A program made the position numbers and the translations under genes. The notes under the pieces are model-generated. The model was not told the origin of the DNA. It saw only the letters and a list, made by a program, of their open reading frames with translations, and did no database searches. 34,815 bases of DNA from DASPMP01 sp035758925 (GTDB lineage Bacteria; Gemmatimonadota; Gemmatimonadetes; Gemmatimonadales; Gemmatimonadaceae): contig DASTVV010000058.1 in NCBI GenBank assembly GCA_035758925.1, positions 1 to 34,815 of the forward strand, given 5' to 3'. Position 1 is the stretch's first letter. Every line of letters begins with the position of its first letter. Below are positions 8,383 through 15,761 of this stretch, piece after piece.

Positions 8383-8561
8383 GGGGACCGGGGACAGGGC
8401 ACAAGGGACAAGGACAACTGACTAGGGAATGGTTTCGGGGACTGGTTGAGGGGAACGGGCTCCTGTCTGGTCCCATCATCCGGTCCCCTTTTCCGGTCCC
8501 CTCCTCCGGTCCCGCTGTTGTGGTTCCCCTTGTCCCCTGTCCCTTGTCCCTTGTCCCCGGT
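8383..8561. repeat. Inverted low-complexity repeat (GGGACA / TGTCCC type) between convergent genes
   Basis: The space just after the permease stop is filled with GGGGAC, GGGACAAGG and similar G-rich words on the left. Their complements (CCTTGTCCCCTGTCCC, TTGTCCC, GGTCCCC) lie on the right, ending at 8561, six bases before the next gene's stop. The arms can fold into a long imperfect hairpin on either strand, so it could act as a bidirectional transcription terminator. It also looks like a dispersed intergenic repeat family. Confidence 0.75.
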
Positions 8562-8567
8562 CAGCAC

Positions 8568-9668
8568 CTAGCGGCGTCTTCGGGACGACGCGCGCGGAGC
8601 GCTGTCCGGCTCGTCCGGGTCGTTGTCTTCGCCGGCGAACGCACGAGCGAGATCGAGCAGCAGTCCACGCATGTCCGGCGTGACGCGACGCGCCGCCACC
8701 AGGTGGTCCATGAACCAACGGCCGCGCTCCGTGTTCAAGTCGTCGTAGCGGACGCCGCCGCCGGTCTGCGACGAGTGCACGATGCGATTCTTCCCGACGT
8801 AGATGGCCACGTGATGGATCCCCTCGTCGTCCTTGAAGAGCACGAGGTCGCCCGGGGCGATGACGTGCCAGTCGGCCCGCACCTTGTCGCCGACACGCGC
8901 CTGGTTGCGCGACGTCCGCGGCAGGACCACGCCGAGCTGCCCGAAGACGTAGCGCACGAAGCCGGCAGCGTCGAAGCCGGACGACGGCGAATCGCCGCCG
9001 CGGTAGTAGCGCGTTCCCACGACTTCGTCGGCCGTCGAGAGGATCTTCCCGATGACCGAAGCGACGGAACCGAGCGCGTCGTTGCCATCGCCGTGAATCA
9101 CCGGCCCCTCGGACCGCGAACCGCCAACGCGGAACGACAACCCGAAGCGCGCTTCGCTCATCGGCGTCGGCGCGTTGCTCGCGGTCGGCAACACCAACCG
9201 GCTCATGCGCCAGCGCCACTCGCCGAACACGCCAAGCGCGCTGCCCAGCGGCAGGGATAGTCCGCTGCCGAAGCTCCAGCCGTGCTGGGTGAAGCGCGTC
9301 GCGCCGCTGTCGACCGCGGATGTGCCGACGCCGGTGAAGACATAGGGCGTGAACGTGACGCGCTCGCCGTAGGTGAGCCCGTCGAGATAGGCGAGCGCGT
9401 CGGCGTCGGCGCCCCAGGGACGCATCGTCGCGGCGGTGGCGCGATTCGCGGCGCCGCTCTCCCGCATCGAGATGTGTCCGTCGGCGCGGAGCGCGATTGG
9501 CCCGCGGATGAACGCAATGGCGAGCCCAGTCATCGTTTCGGGATTCCCGCTGGGCAGGAAGCCGACGAAGGGACTCAGCGTAGTGTTGGGTTCCTGGGCG
9601 CCTGACACGGCGAGCGCCACCGCGACTGCCGAAGCGCCGAGGGCTGGACCATACGAAAACCTAAGCAC
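8568..9668 (-). CDS. Exported NlpC/P60-like protein with catalytic Cys replaced by Ala
   Basis: The protein has 366 residues from a GTG start at 9668, preceded by GGAAG; longer starts lose the signal peptide (VVLRFSYGPALGASAVAVAL runs into a cleavage site near SGAQ). Residues 30-210 look like an outer-membrane or beta-rich domain (LSPFVGF, FTPYVFTGVGTSA, WSFGSGLSLPLG). Residues about 215-340 match the NlpC/P60 fold: GFDAAGFVRYVFGQLG, PRTSRNQA, APGDLVLF, HHVAIYVGKNRIVHSS. In active cell-wall endopeptidases the first motif reads DCSG; here it is D233-A234-A235-G, so the nucleophile is missing although the following His region is kept. It probably binds peptidoglycan or a partner rather than cutting it. 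Confidence 0.9.
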   Translation of the reverse strand: MLRFSYGPALGASAVAVALAVSGAQEPNTTLSPFVGFLPSGNPETMTGLAIAFIRGPIALRADGHISMRESGAANRATAATMRPWGADADALAYLDGLTYGERVTFTPYVFTGVGTSAVDSGATRFTQHGWSFGSGLSLPLGSALGVFGEWRWRMSRLVLPTASNAPTPMSEARFGLSFRVGGSRSEGPVIHGDGNDALGSVASVIGKILSTADEVVGTRYYRGGDSPSSGFDAAGFVRYVFGQLGVVLPRTSRNQARVGDKVRADWHVIAPGDLVLFKDDEGIHHVAIYVGKNRIVHSSQTGGGVRYDDLNTERGRWFMDHLVAARRVTPDMRGLLLDLARAFAGEDNDPDEPDSAPRASSRRRR

Positions 9669-9792
9669 GACTGTACTTCCGATAACAGTTGCGTTGCGCA
9701 CTCGCAGAATCGCGGCCCGATTCGCGGTGCACGTCGTCGTCCCTTGGGGCAACTTGCAGCGTCGCGCGCGTACGAGCGCGGACGCACGCGTC

Positions 9793-10572
9793 TCACGGGA
9801 CGATGCCGATCGTCGTCCACGAGGACGTGGCGCCAGCATAGCCCGCGCGCACCTGGTACGTGCCTGCCGTATCTACCCAGGCGTCGAGCACCACGCGACG
9901 CTGCTGCCCTGGATAAAAGAACACGCGCGTCTGGCTCGTCCACATGGGGGATCCGCCATACCCGCCCGACTTGAACCAGAAGGACCCCGTGTAATTGCGC
10001 GGCAACGTAACCCAGATCGGCTGGTCCGTGCGATTCGTCGCCGTGACGGTGAGCGAGAAGCATCCTTCATACTGGCTGAGATGCGGGATGGCCGGCGTTG
10101 GGCCGATGGTCACGACGAGCGTGGACTCTGCGGCCATCGTTTTGGCCTGTGCGGCGGCGGCGGGATCGACGCCGTACGACTCCGGCGCGTCGTACGCCAC
10201 GACGCCCTCGCAACGGCCGGCGAACATGTCCAGGGGATGATCACCGCGCCGGAGAATCGCGTGGAGCATCTCGTGGCGCACGATCGGGCCTCGCAAGCGA
10301 TCGACCAGTGCGATCCGATTGCCGTCTTCCCACCAGTAGCCGTCGTACGTCTTTCCGCCGACGACCAGCAGACGGCCGTCCGTCTCGAACCAGTGAACGG
10401 ACGCAAAGTTGCCCGTTCGCCCGGCGCATTGCTCCACCTGCTGCCACCAGAGGGAATAGCGGGCGAGCGCCTGAAACGGCGTGACGTCGCCGGAAGGGAA
10501 GTCTGGTGCCGTCGCGGAGTCACAGGACCACAGCAGCACGCATGATGTGAGGACGGCAATTATGCGGCGCAT
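9793..10572 (-). CDS. Lipoprotein with HExxHx5GxHP motif, putative zinc-dependent peptidase (paralogue B)
   Basis: The protein has 259 residues from ATG 10572; an in-frame start further upstream would overlap the amidohydrolase. The lipobox cysteine is C17 (CVLLWSC) followed by DSATAP. It shares the whole plan of the lipoprotein at 4073-4885: YSLWWQQVEQCAG, VHWF, GNRIALV, then VRHEMLHAILRRGDHP with H100, E101, H104 and H112, C121 in AGRCEGVV, and a beta-rich C-terminal domain. Spacings between these residues are identical in the two proteins. Only four bases separate its start from the stop of the amidohydrolase, so they are probably one transcript. Proteolytic activity is inferred only from HExxH. 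Confidence 0.85.
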   Translation of the reverse strand: MRRIIAVLTSCVLLWSCDSATAPDFPSGDVTPFQALARYSLWWQQVEQCAGRTGNFASVHWFETDGRLLVVGGKTYDGYWWEDGNRIALVDRLRGPIVRHEMLHAILRRGDHPLDMFAGRCEGVVAYDAPESYGVDPAAAAQAKTMAAESTLVVTIGPTPAIPHLSQYEGCFSLTVTATNRTDQPIWVTLPRNYTGSFWFKSGGYGGSPMWTSQTRVFFYPGQQRRVVLDAWVDTAGTYQVRAGYAGATSSWTTIGIVP

Positions 10573-10576
10573 GGCG

Positions 10577-12274
10577 TCAACGCATCGTGAGCGACGAGTC
10601 CTGGTACACCACGCGGCCACCCATCATCGTCAACAGCACGCGCGCCTTCGCGATGCGCTGCGGCGGCAGCGCGAAGAGGTCGTCGGACAGCACGATGAGG
10701 TCCGCGGCCTTGCCTCTCGTGAGCGTGCCCGTGAGCGAATCGTCGTCGCTGGCGAGCGCGCCACCCAGGGTGTACGCGCGCAGCATCGTCACGAGATCGA
10801 CGCGCTGCTCCGGCAGCCAGGCATCCCCCGTGGAGTCGGCCAGCGCGCGTCTGGTCACCGCCACCTGGATGGCCTCGAGCGGATTCATCGACGACACCGA
10901 CCAGTCGCTCCCGGCGGCCACGATCGCACCGGTCTTCGCCACGCTGGCGATGGGGTACATCCAGCGCGAGCGCTCCGCGCCGAGCACCGGGATCGTGAGA
11001 TCCTTGATGTACGAGTCGGCGTAGGCCCACAGCGGCTGGAAGTCTGCCACGACGCCAAGCGACGCGAATCGTGGGACGTCCGCGGGATCGAAGAGCTGGA
11101 TGTGCGCGACGATCGGACGCCGGCCCTTCATGCCGCCGCGCGCACGCTGGCGCTCGAAGCCATCCAGCGCGACGCGAATCGCCCGGTCGCCGATGGCGTG
11201 GACGTGCATTTTGAAGCCCGCGGAATCCAGTTTGTGCACCAGGCTGTCGAACTTTGCGGGCGCGATGTTCGTCGCGCCGCGATTGCCCGGACGGTCCACG
11301 TAGGGCGCCAGCAGGGCAGCCGTGTGCGCCTCGATGACGCCATCCATGAAAATCTTGGCGGCTACGGGTCGCACGAGTCCGCGAGTGGCTCGCTGGCGCA
11401 GCGCCGAGAGACGTTGTACTTCGCTGTCCAGCGGCGCGCTGGTATGAACCAGCAGCGAGACGACGGACCTCGCGGTCAGCCGGCCGAGCGAGTCGGCTCG
11501 ATCGTATGCCGCGACGATCGGCTCGGTGGCACTGGCCTCGTGCAGCGAGGTGATGCCGAGTCGCGCGGCCATCGCCAGCCCGCGATCGAGACCGGCCGAG
11601 TAGTCCGCGGCGGTATAGGGAGGCAGCTTGTCGTCCACGAGATCCATCGCAGCTTCGCGCAACGTTCCCGAGGGCGCACCGGAGGCGTCGCGCTCGATGC
11701 GTCCGTTGGCGGGATCACGCGTGGCGCGGGTGACCGCGGCGAGCGCCAGCGCGCGCGAGTTCACCCAGGCCGAATGTCCATCCGCGGCGGAGAGATACGC
11801 GGGCCGGTTCGGCACGAGCGAGTCGAGCAGCGCGCGCGATGGGTTGGCGCCGGGGAAGATGGGGAGGGCCCACCCGCCGCCGCGCACCCACGCAGCCGTG
11901 GTGTCGCGTCGCGCGCACGCGCCGACGAGGCGCCGAACGTCGTCCACTGTTTCGGCCGAGTTGAGGTCGCACTCGCCGAGCTCGATGCCGCCGGTGACCG
12001 GATGGACGTGCGTATCCTGAAATCCGGGAAGCACCATGCGTCCGGCAAGCGAGAGCACCGTCGTGGTGCGGCCGACGAACGTCTGTGCACTGTCGTTCGA
12101 GCCCACGTAGACGATGCGACCAGAGTCGACGACGACAGCGCTCGCCCTGGGATTGGCGCTGTCCACCGTGTAGACGATCGCGTCTCGCAGCACGAAATCG
12201 GCCGGGTTGGCTGGCTGGCGCGCGCAGGCCGTGATGACAGCGAGCGCGACGAGGATGAGCGATCTCACGATCAT
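10577..12274 (-). CDS. Amidohydrolase family lipoprotein (YtcJ-like)
   Basis: The protein has 565 residues started at MIVRSLILVALAVITAC, which gives a lipobox with C17. The metal-site motif of the amidohydrolase superfamily is DTHVHP (H89, H91) after MVLPGF. Further conserved stretches are KIFMDGVIEAHTA, MHVHAIGDRAIRVALDGFE, IVAHIQLFDPADVPRF and AAGSDWSVSSMNPLEAIQVA, as in YtcJ/AepA-like enzymes. It probably hydrolyses an amide or related bond on the outer face of the inner membrane or on the outer membrane; substrate unknown. A longer in-frame start at 12475 would translate the low-complexity repeat upstream (12300-12404) and lose the signal peptide, so it was rejected. Confidence 0.95.
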   Translation of the reverse strand: MIVRSLILVALAVITACARQPANPADFVLRDAIVYTVDSANPRASAVVVDSGRIVYVGSNDSAQTFVGRTTTVLSLAGRMVLPGFQDTHVHPVTGGIELGECDLNSAETVDDVRRLVGACARRDTTAAWVRGGGWALPIFPGANPSRALLDSLVPNRPAYLSAADGHSAWVNSRALALAAVTRATRDPANGRIERDASGAPSGTLREAAMDLVDDKLPPYTAADYSAGLDRGLAMAARLGITSLHEASATEPIVAAYDRADSLGRLTARSVVSLLVHTSAPLDSEVQRLSALRQRATRGLVRPVAAKIFMDGVIEAHTAALLAPYVDRPGNRGATNIAPAKFDSLVHKLDSAGFKMHVHAIGDRAIRVALDGFERQRARGGMKGRRPIVAHIQLFDPADVPRFASLGVVADFQPLWAYADSYIKDLTIPVLGAERSRWMYPIASVAKTGAIVAAGSDWSVSSMNPLEAIQVAVTRRALADSTGDAWLPEQRVDLVTMLRAYTLGGALASDDDSLTGTLTRGKAADLIVLSDDLFALPPQRIAKARVLLTMMGGRVVYQDSSLTMR

Positions 12275-12299
12275 CGGTGGGCGGAATGTGAGGACATCC

Positions 12300-12404
12300 A
12301 ACCACAGAGGGCACGGAGAGCACAGAGGTGGTGTGAGAACGACACCAACATCACGCGTCGATACTGTCGCTGTGCCCTCAGCGCCCTCTGTGCTCTCTGT
12401 GGTT
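12300..12404. repeat. Inverted repeat of the ACCACAGAG...CTCTGTGGT family
   Basis: The left arm (AACCACAGAGG, GAGAGCACAGAGG, 12300-12328) pairs with the right arm (CCCTCTGTGCTCTCTGTGGTT, read in two pieces, 12384-12404) around a loop of about 55 bases. The same family occurs at 32401-32487. It lies between the MaoC gene and the amidohydrolase on the same strand and may act as a terminator or RNA-processing hairpin. Confidence 0.8.
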
Positions 12405-12444
12405 CGATCATGGTGTTCTCGATGGCTCAATCCTCTGTGCGGCA

Positions 12445-12849
12445 CTATGCACCCGGCGTGAACCGATAGCACCACGCCTCGCCCTCGAGGACAGTCTCGC
12501 CGTCCTGTCGGCTGACGCGGATGCGCAGCTGTGACACGGGCTTCGAGGCGTGCACGCTGAGAACTTCAGCTTCGGCGGTGATCGTGTCGTCGATGTAGAC
12601 GGGCGCCGTGAACTTCCAGTTCTGGCTCAGGAACACGGTGCCGGGTCCCGGCATGTCCTGCGCAACCAGTGCATGCAGGAGACCCGTCGTCAGCCCGCCC
12701 TGGACCACCAGCCGCCCGAACTTCGTGGCCGCGGCGAATGCGGGATCGAAGTGCAATGGATTCCGGTCGCCCGTGATTTCCGAGTACTTCTTCACATGCT
12801 CGGCGGTGAGCGTCAGCGACCGAGCGGCTTTCTGGCCAACGTGCAGCAT
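12445..12849 (-). CDS. MaoC-like (R)-specific hydratase, hot-dog fold
   Basis: The protein has 134 residues. The hydratase motif GDRNPLHFD supplies the catalytic pair D28 and H33. KFGRLVVQGGLTTGLLHALVA follows, as in PhaJ/MaoC enzymes, which add water across trans-2-enoyl-CoA to give (R)-3-hydroxyacyl-CoA. The downstream PGPGTVFLSQNWKFTAPVYI and DTITAEAEV stretches are also typical. It acts in the cytoplasm in fatty-acid or polyester metabolism, but no other pathway gene lies nearby. An AGGA lies some ten bases before the ATG. The repeat at 12300-12404 separates it from the amidohydrolase. Confidence 0.93.
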   Translation of the reverse strand: MLHVGQKAARSLTLTAEHVKKYSEITGDRNPLHFDPAFAAATKFGRLVVQGGLTTGLLHALVAQDMPGPGTVFLSQNWKFTAPVYIDDTITAEAEVLSVHASKPVSQLRIRVSRQDGETVLEGEAWCYRFTPGA

Positions 12850-12955
12850 GGTGGATTCCTGGTTGGACGACGGCGCTTCGTCTACAACTCGTCGTCAGGA
12901 TTTGCGCGTCACCGGATCGACTTGCGTAGAGGAGCGCCGTGAACGGGGGGTGGGA

Positions 12956-13444
12956 TCAGCGCCGCGCGGCCGTGCGCGTCGAATCTTCGAAGCCAAGAAA
13001 ACGGTCCATCAGCCACTCGCCGTTGGCCTGCCGGACGAGCGCCACGGAGTAGCGTCCGAACTCCGTGTGCCGGCCGGCATCGCCGTCCCAGGACTGCTCG
13101 AAGGCTCCGAATTCCGTGGCGTGATCGCCGGCGACGCGACGCGAGACGACCGTCAGCTCGAGGTCCAGGTTCTTCAGCGCCGCCCAGTTCTCGCGCGCCA
13201 TCGTGCCGAGCGCCGACGGCCCGCGCACGGAAGCGATGGCCGGCCACTCGAAGACGGCGCTGTCCGTGAACAGCGCGGCGTACTTCACCGGATCGTGATC
13301 GCGATACGCCTGCGTGATGCGCGCGTTGAGCGAATCGATGCCGCGCGCGGCGTCATCGGCCGAATCGCGCGGAGCCGCTGAACACGCCGCACAGGCCAGC
13401 AGGGCCAGAACCGCGACTCCGGAACGGGATCTCGATGTCATCAT
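12956..13444 (-). CDS. Lipoprotein of the DUF4440/SnoaL-like (NTF2-fold) group
   Basis: The protein has 162 residues. It starts MMTSRSRSGVAVLALLACAAC, so lipidation at C18 or C21 is likely; the second Met is an equally good start. The rest is a single cystatin/NTF2-like domain: LNARITQAYRDHDPVKYAALF, FEWPAIASVRGPSAL, LELTVVSRRVAGDHATEFGAF and YSVALVRQANGEWLMDRF. Members bind small hydrophobic ligands or have unknown roles. Two other proteins of this type lie at 20960-21463 and at the right edge. It is probably co-transcribed with the exported protein just upstream (18-base gap). Confidence 0.88.
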   Translation of the reverse strand: MMTSRSRSGVAVLALLACAACSAAPRDSADDAARGIDSLNARITQAYRDHDPVKYAALFTDSAVFEWPAIASVRGPSALGTMARENWAALKNLDLELTVVSRRVAGDHATEFGAFEQSWDGDAGRHTEFGRYSVALVRQANGEWLMDRFLGFEDSTRTAARR

Positions 13445-13462
13445 CTCGGGAGGTGTGGGTGC

Positions 13463-13963
13463 TTAGGGACGCGCCCGTCGAATGCGCTGCCAGCGCTCGG
13501 TGGGCAGGATCGCGCCATACACGATGCCAAACGCGGCACCGATGCCGGCGCCGAGCGCGAACGCGTCGCCGCGATGTGCGACGCCGTACGTGCGATGGGG
13601 TTCCTGATAGTTCACGCCCGCGAACAGCGCACCGAGGATCGCGAATCCAACGCCCGAACGCACCGCGCTCTCGGCACGCGACCGCACGCCGCGGCTGCGA
13701 TGGATGGTCACCGCTGCGGAGCGCGCGACGCCAAGCTCGCCGACCGTGCCGGCCGGGCGCAGGAAGAGCGTATCGCCCTCGAGCCGAACGAGATCGCCGC
13801 GGAGAATCAACCGCCGGGTGGCGGGCGCCTCATCCTGCGCCTGTCGTTCGCGAATGGTAATGCGCACGCGATCGCCCGGAGCGAGTTGCTGCGCCGCGGC
13901 ATCGAGCAAGGGGACACACGCTGAGACCACCAGGAACGTCACGATGAATCGGGAGCGCGTCAT
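13463..13963 (-). CDS. Exported protein of unknown function with glycine-rich C-terminal helix
   Basis: The protein has 166 residues from ATG 13963, preceded by GTGAGG; a GTG start 12 bases upstream is possible. A signal peptide ends near LLDAAAQ. Next comes a small beta-rich segment, PGDRVRITIRERQ, then RGDLVRLEGDTLFLRPAGT, a pattern often met in hypothetical exported proteins of Gemmatimonadota. The C-terminal third has two glycine-rich hydrophobic helices (VGFAILGALFAGV and GAGIGAAFGIVYGAIL), suggesting membrane association. No enzymatic motif is visible. Confidence 0.82.
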   Translation of the reverse strand: MTRSRFIVTFLVVSACVPLLDAAAQQLAPGDRVRITIRERQAQDEAPATRRLILRGDLVRLEGDTLFLRPAGTVGELGVARSAAVTIHRSRGVRSRAESAVRSGVGFAILGALFAGVNYQEPHRTYGVAHRGDAFALGAGIGAAFGIVYGAILPTERWQRIRRARP

Positions 13964-14011
13964 GATACACCTCACGTCATCATCTCCATCGAGTTGGACG
14001 GCGCCGACCTT

Positions 14012-14473
14012 CTATGGTTCGTCAGCGCTGGGCCCATAGATCTGCGGCACCGTGGAGCCCATCGGCCGAAGGTACGTCGTCAACTGTCCGCGATGGTGCA
14101 CGATGTCGAACAGGAAGCTCCATGCCATGGGCGACGCGGGTCGCTTGTTGCCAAAGAAATCCAGCGTGCCGTCCCAGCGCGCGGTCGGCAGCTTGTTCAA
14201 GCGCTGGACGATGTCGTCACTCTGCGTCTCGTACAGCTGGTGCACCTCCTTCATGCTCGCCGGCGCCGGTGACGGAGCCCACTCCGCTTTGCCGTTCTCG
14301 AGCGCATCGATGAGCATTTTCTCCTCGCACACGATCTGCCAGGCGATCTCCTGAGCCGTGCGCGATCTGGCATCCGGACGGTAGTCCGAGCCGTCGGGAA
14401 TGCGGCCAAGCACCTTGCGCGTCGTCTTGGCTTCGTTGGTCCAGAATTCGGTGAACAGCGTTTTCTCGTCCAT
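14012..14473 (-). CDS. DinB family protein (cytoplasmic)
   Basis: The protein has 153 residues from ATG 14473, preceded by a strong AGGAGGG. A four-helix DinB-like bundle is evident: FTEFWTNEAKTTRKVLGRIP, then the closing metal-site helix FLFDIVHHRGQLTTYLR followed by PMGSTVPQIYGPSADE, a standard tail. DinB/YfiT-like proteins coordinate a metal with three histidines and often act as thiol-dependent transferases. In this copy the first usual histidine position reads AWQIVCEEKML, so one ligand may be replaced. It is divergent from a second, exported DinB protein, with about 170 bases between the starts. Confidence 0.92.
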   Translation of the reverse strand: MDEKTLFTEFWTNEAKTTRKVLGRIPDGSDYRPDARSRTAQEIAWQIVCEEKMLIDALENGKAEWAPSPAPASMKEVHQLYETQSDDIVQRLNKLPTARWDGTLDFFGNKRPASPMAWSFLFDIVHHRGQLTTYLRPMGSTVPQIYGPSADEP

Positions 14474-14551
14474 TATGCCCTCCTGTGCTGTGCGTCGTAC
14501 CCGACCGCCCGTCGCGCGGCGTTGCCCCCAAGGTGTCTCGCGTCGCCGTCG

Positions 14552-14583
14552 GTTACAACTCCGTTGCAACGAATGTTGCGCAA
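14552..14583. promoter_or_regulatory. Phased GTTRCAAC repeats in the divergent DinB control region
   Basis: Three related words sit about one helical turn apart between the divergent DinB genes: GTTACAAC at 14552-14559, GTTGCAAC at 14563-14570 and GTTGCGCAA at 14575-14583. GTTGCAAC and TTGCGCAA are themselves palindromes. Phased copies in a divergent intergenic region suggest a protein-binding site. No regulator gene is nearby, so this is a candidate only. Confidence 0.3.
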
Positions 14584-14643
14584 ACTGACGGGACCATCCA
14601 CTATCACAACCTCGTCCTCGGCCAATCCCTTCTGGAGAATGAT

Positions 14644-15231
14644 ATGAAGACTTCGCGTGCAGTCATTCTTGCACTGGCCCTTCCGATGGGCCTTATCGCC
14701 CAGCAGCCGCAAGCTGGGCCACCGACGAATCCGATCACGACAGCCTTCCGTGGCCGGACCATGGGCCTGCAGCGCAATCTCGCGCAGGCATTCGACTCCA
14801 TTCCGGCGTCGAAGTTCAACTACAAGCCGACGCCCGCGCAGCTCAGCATCGGCTACATCGCGCAGCACCTCGCGACGGACAACTATCTCTTCTGCAATGC
14901 GTTTGGCGAGATGAAGGCGCAGCGCGCCGCCAAAGACACGACCACCGCCGACTCCATCAAGGCGACGTGGCCCAAGGACACGCTGGTCGCCAAGCTCAAG
15001 GAGTCATTCACGTTCTGCGAACAGGCGTTCGCGCAGCTCGATGACTCCAAACTTGGAGAGCAGACGTCGCTGACGTTCAACGGCCAGACGCGCCAGACGA
15101 CTCGTGCGGCCATGGCGCTGGGCCACGCGCTCGATATGGCGGATCACTACAGCCAGCTGGCGAATTACATGAGGCTGAACAACATCCTGCCGCCCACGGC
15201 GCTGCCCCGGCCACGACCGAGCGGGAATTAG
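14644..15231 (+). CDS. Exported DinB family protein
   Basis: The protein has 195 residues from ATG 14644 with GGAGA nine bases upstream. A signal peptide (MKTSRAVILALALPMGLIAQ) directs it to the periplasm. The DinB bundle follows: FRGRTMGLQRNLAQAFDSIP, SIGYIAQHLATDNYLFCNAF, and the last helix GHALDMADHYSQLANYMRLN with ILPPTALPRP behind it, typical of exported DinB proteins of this group. Histidines in QHLAT, GHALD and DHYSQL would bind the metal. Two cysteines (FCNAF, FTFCEQAF) are present. It is followed by a terminator-like hairpin shared with the convergent lipoprotein. Confidence 0.92.
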   Translation: MKTSRAVILALALPMGLIAQQPQAGPPTNPITTAFRGRTMGLQRNLAQAFDSIPASKFNYKPTPAQLSIGYIAQHLATDNYLFCNAFGEMKAQRAAKDTTTADSIKATWPKDTLVAKLKESFTFCEQAFAQLDDSKLGEQTSLTFNGQTRQTTRAAMALGHALDMADHYSQLANYMRLNNILPPTALPRPRPSGN

Positions 15232-15265
15232 GTATCGGGCGCAGACGCGCCTAGCCAGCACCAAG

Positions 15266-15292
15266 GCTCAGGGGGCCAATGGTCCCCTGAGC
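15266..15292. terminator. Bidirectional terminator-like hairpin
   Basis: GCTCAGGGG at 15266-15274 pairs perfectly with CCCCTGAGC at 15284-15292 around the nine-base loop GCCAATGGT. It sits between the convergent exported DinB gene and the lipoprotein gene. The flanking tract is not strongly T-rich, so the call rests on the nine-pair stem and the convergent setting. Confidence 0.65.
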
Positions 15293-15293
15293 T

Positions 15294-15716
15294 CTACCTG
15301 AGACGCAAGGTGAGCTCTACGCTGTCGGGCACCGCCTTCACTCCCCTGAAGTCGATATTGACGACCTGAGAGTCGGACGGCGACAAACTGCTTCCTGCCG
15401 GCGGTGAAGCCCAGAACCGAAAGCACTTGTTGCCGCTCCACCGCCCGGTGATATGACGGAACCGTCCGCCCGGCGAAGCGGTAGCCGTTGCGCTAATTGA
15501 ACCCGTCGTGGAGTTCGTGCAGGGAGCATCGCTCAGGACCTGCATTGTGACGGGTGCCGCCGCGACTGGCGCACTGCTCGCGTCGATGACGAGGCCGCCA
15601 ATCACCGCACCGGGGGCGATCAGTTCCGGCGGACAACCACACAACGGCCGAGGCCCGGTCAAGTCACACGCCAACAGAACGCCCAGGATCGGAAGCACGC
15701 GCGAAAGAATCCTCAT
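15294..15716 (-). CDS. Lipoprotein with carboxypeptidase-regulatory-like beta domain
   Basis: The protein has 140 residues from ATG 15716, directly preceded by AGGAAG; another ATG five codons upstream is less likely. The lipobox gives C17 (ILGVLLAC), followed by DLTGPRPLCGCPPELI. The remainder has the layout of a small beta-sandwich: GAVIGGLVIDASSAPVAAAPV, then PGGRFRHITGRW and VNIDFRGVKAVPDSVELTLR. Four extra cysteines may form disulfides. It would be anchored in the envelope; the role is unknown. It ends against the bidirectional hairpin at 15266-15292. Confidence 0.82.
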   Translation of the reverse strand: MRILSRVLPILGVLLACDLTGPRPLCGCPPELIAPGAVIGGLVIDASSAPVAAAPVTMQVLSDAPCTNSTTGSISATATASPGGRFRHITGRWSGNKCFRFWASPPAGSSLSPSDSQVVNIDFRGVKAVPDSVELTLRLR

Positions 15717-15761
15717 ACTTCCTAAACCCATGCGCGAGGCACGACGGTCACCTGCTTGGTG

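Noticed and set aside
8383..8561. CRISPR-like array
   Set aside because: Units are degenerate, of uneven spacing and inverted rather than direct repeats with spacers; no cas genes are present.
7002..9260. Plus-strand frame of 752 codons spanning the permease end, the repeat and the NlpC-like gene
   Set aside because: It runs through two well-supported genes and a low-complexity repeat, and shows no domain.
10481..12469. Plus-strand frame of 662 codons opposite the amidohydrolase
   Set aside because: It is antisense to a strong amidohydrolase reading frame, without signal peptide or motifs.
12275..12475. Upstream extension of the amidohydrolase to a Met at 12475
   Set aside because: It would translate the ACCACAGAG repeat and remove the lipoprotein signal; the start at 12274 gives a perfect lipobox.
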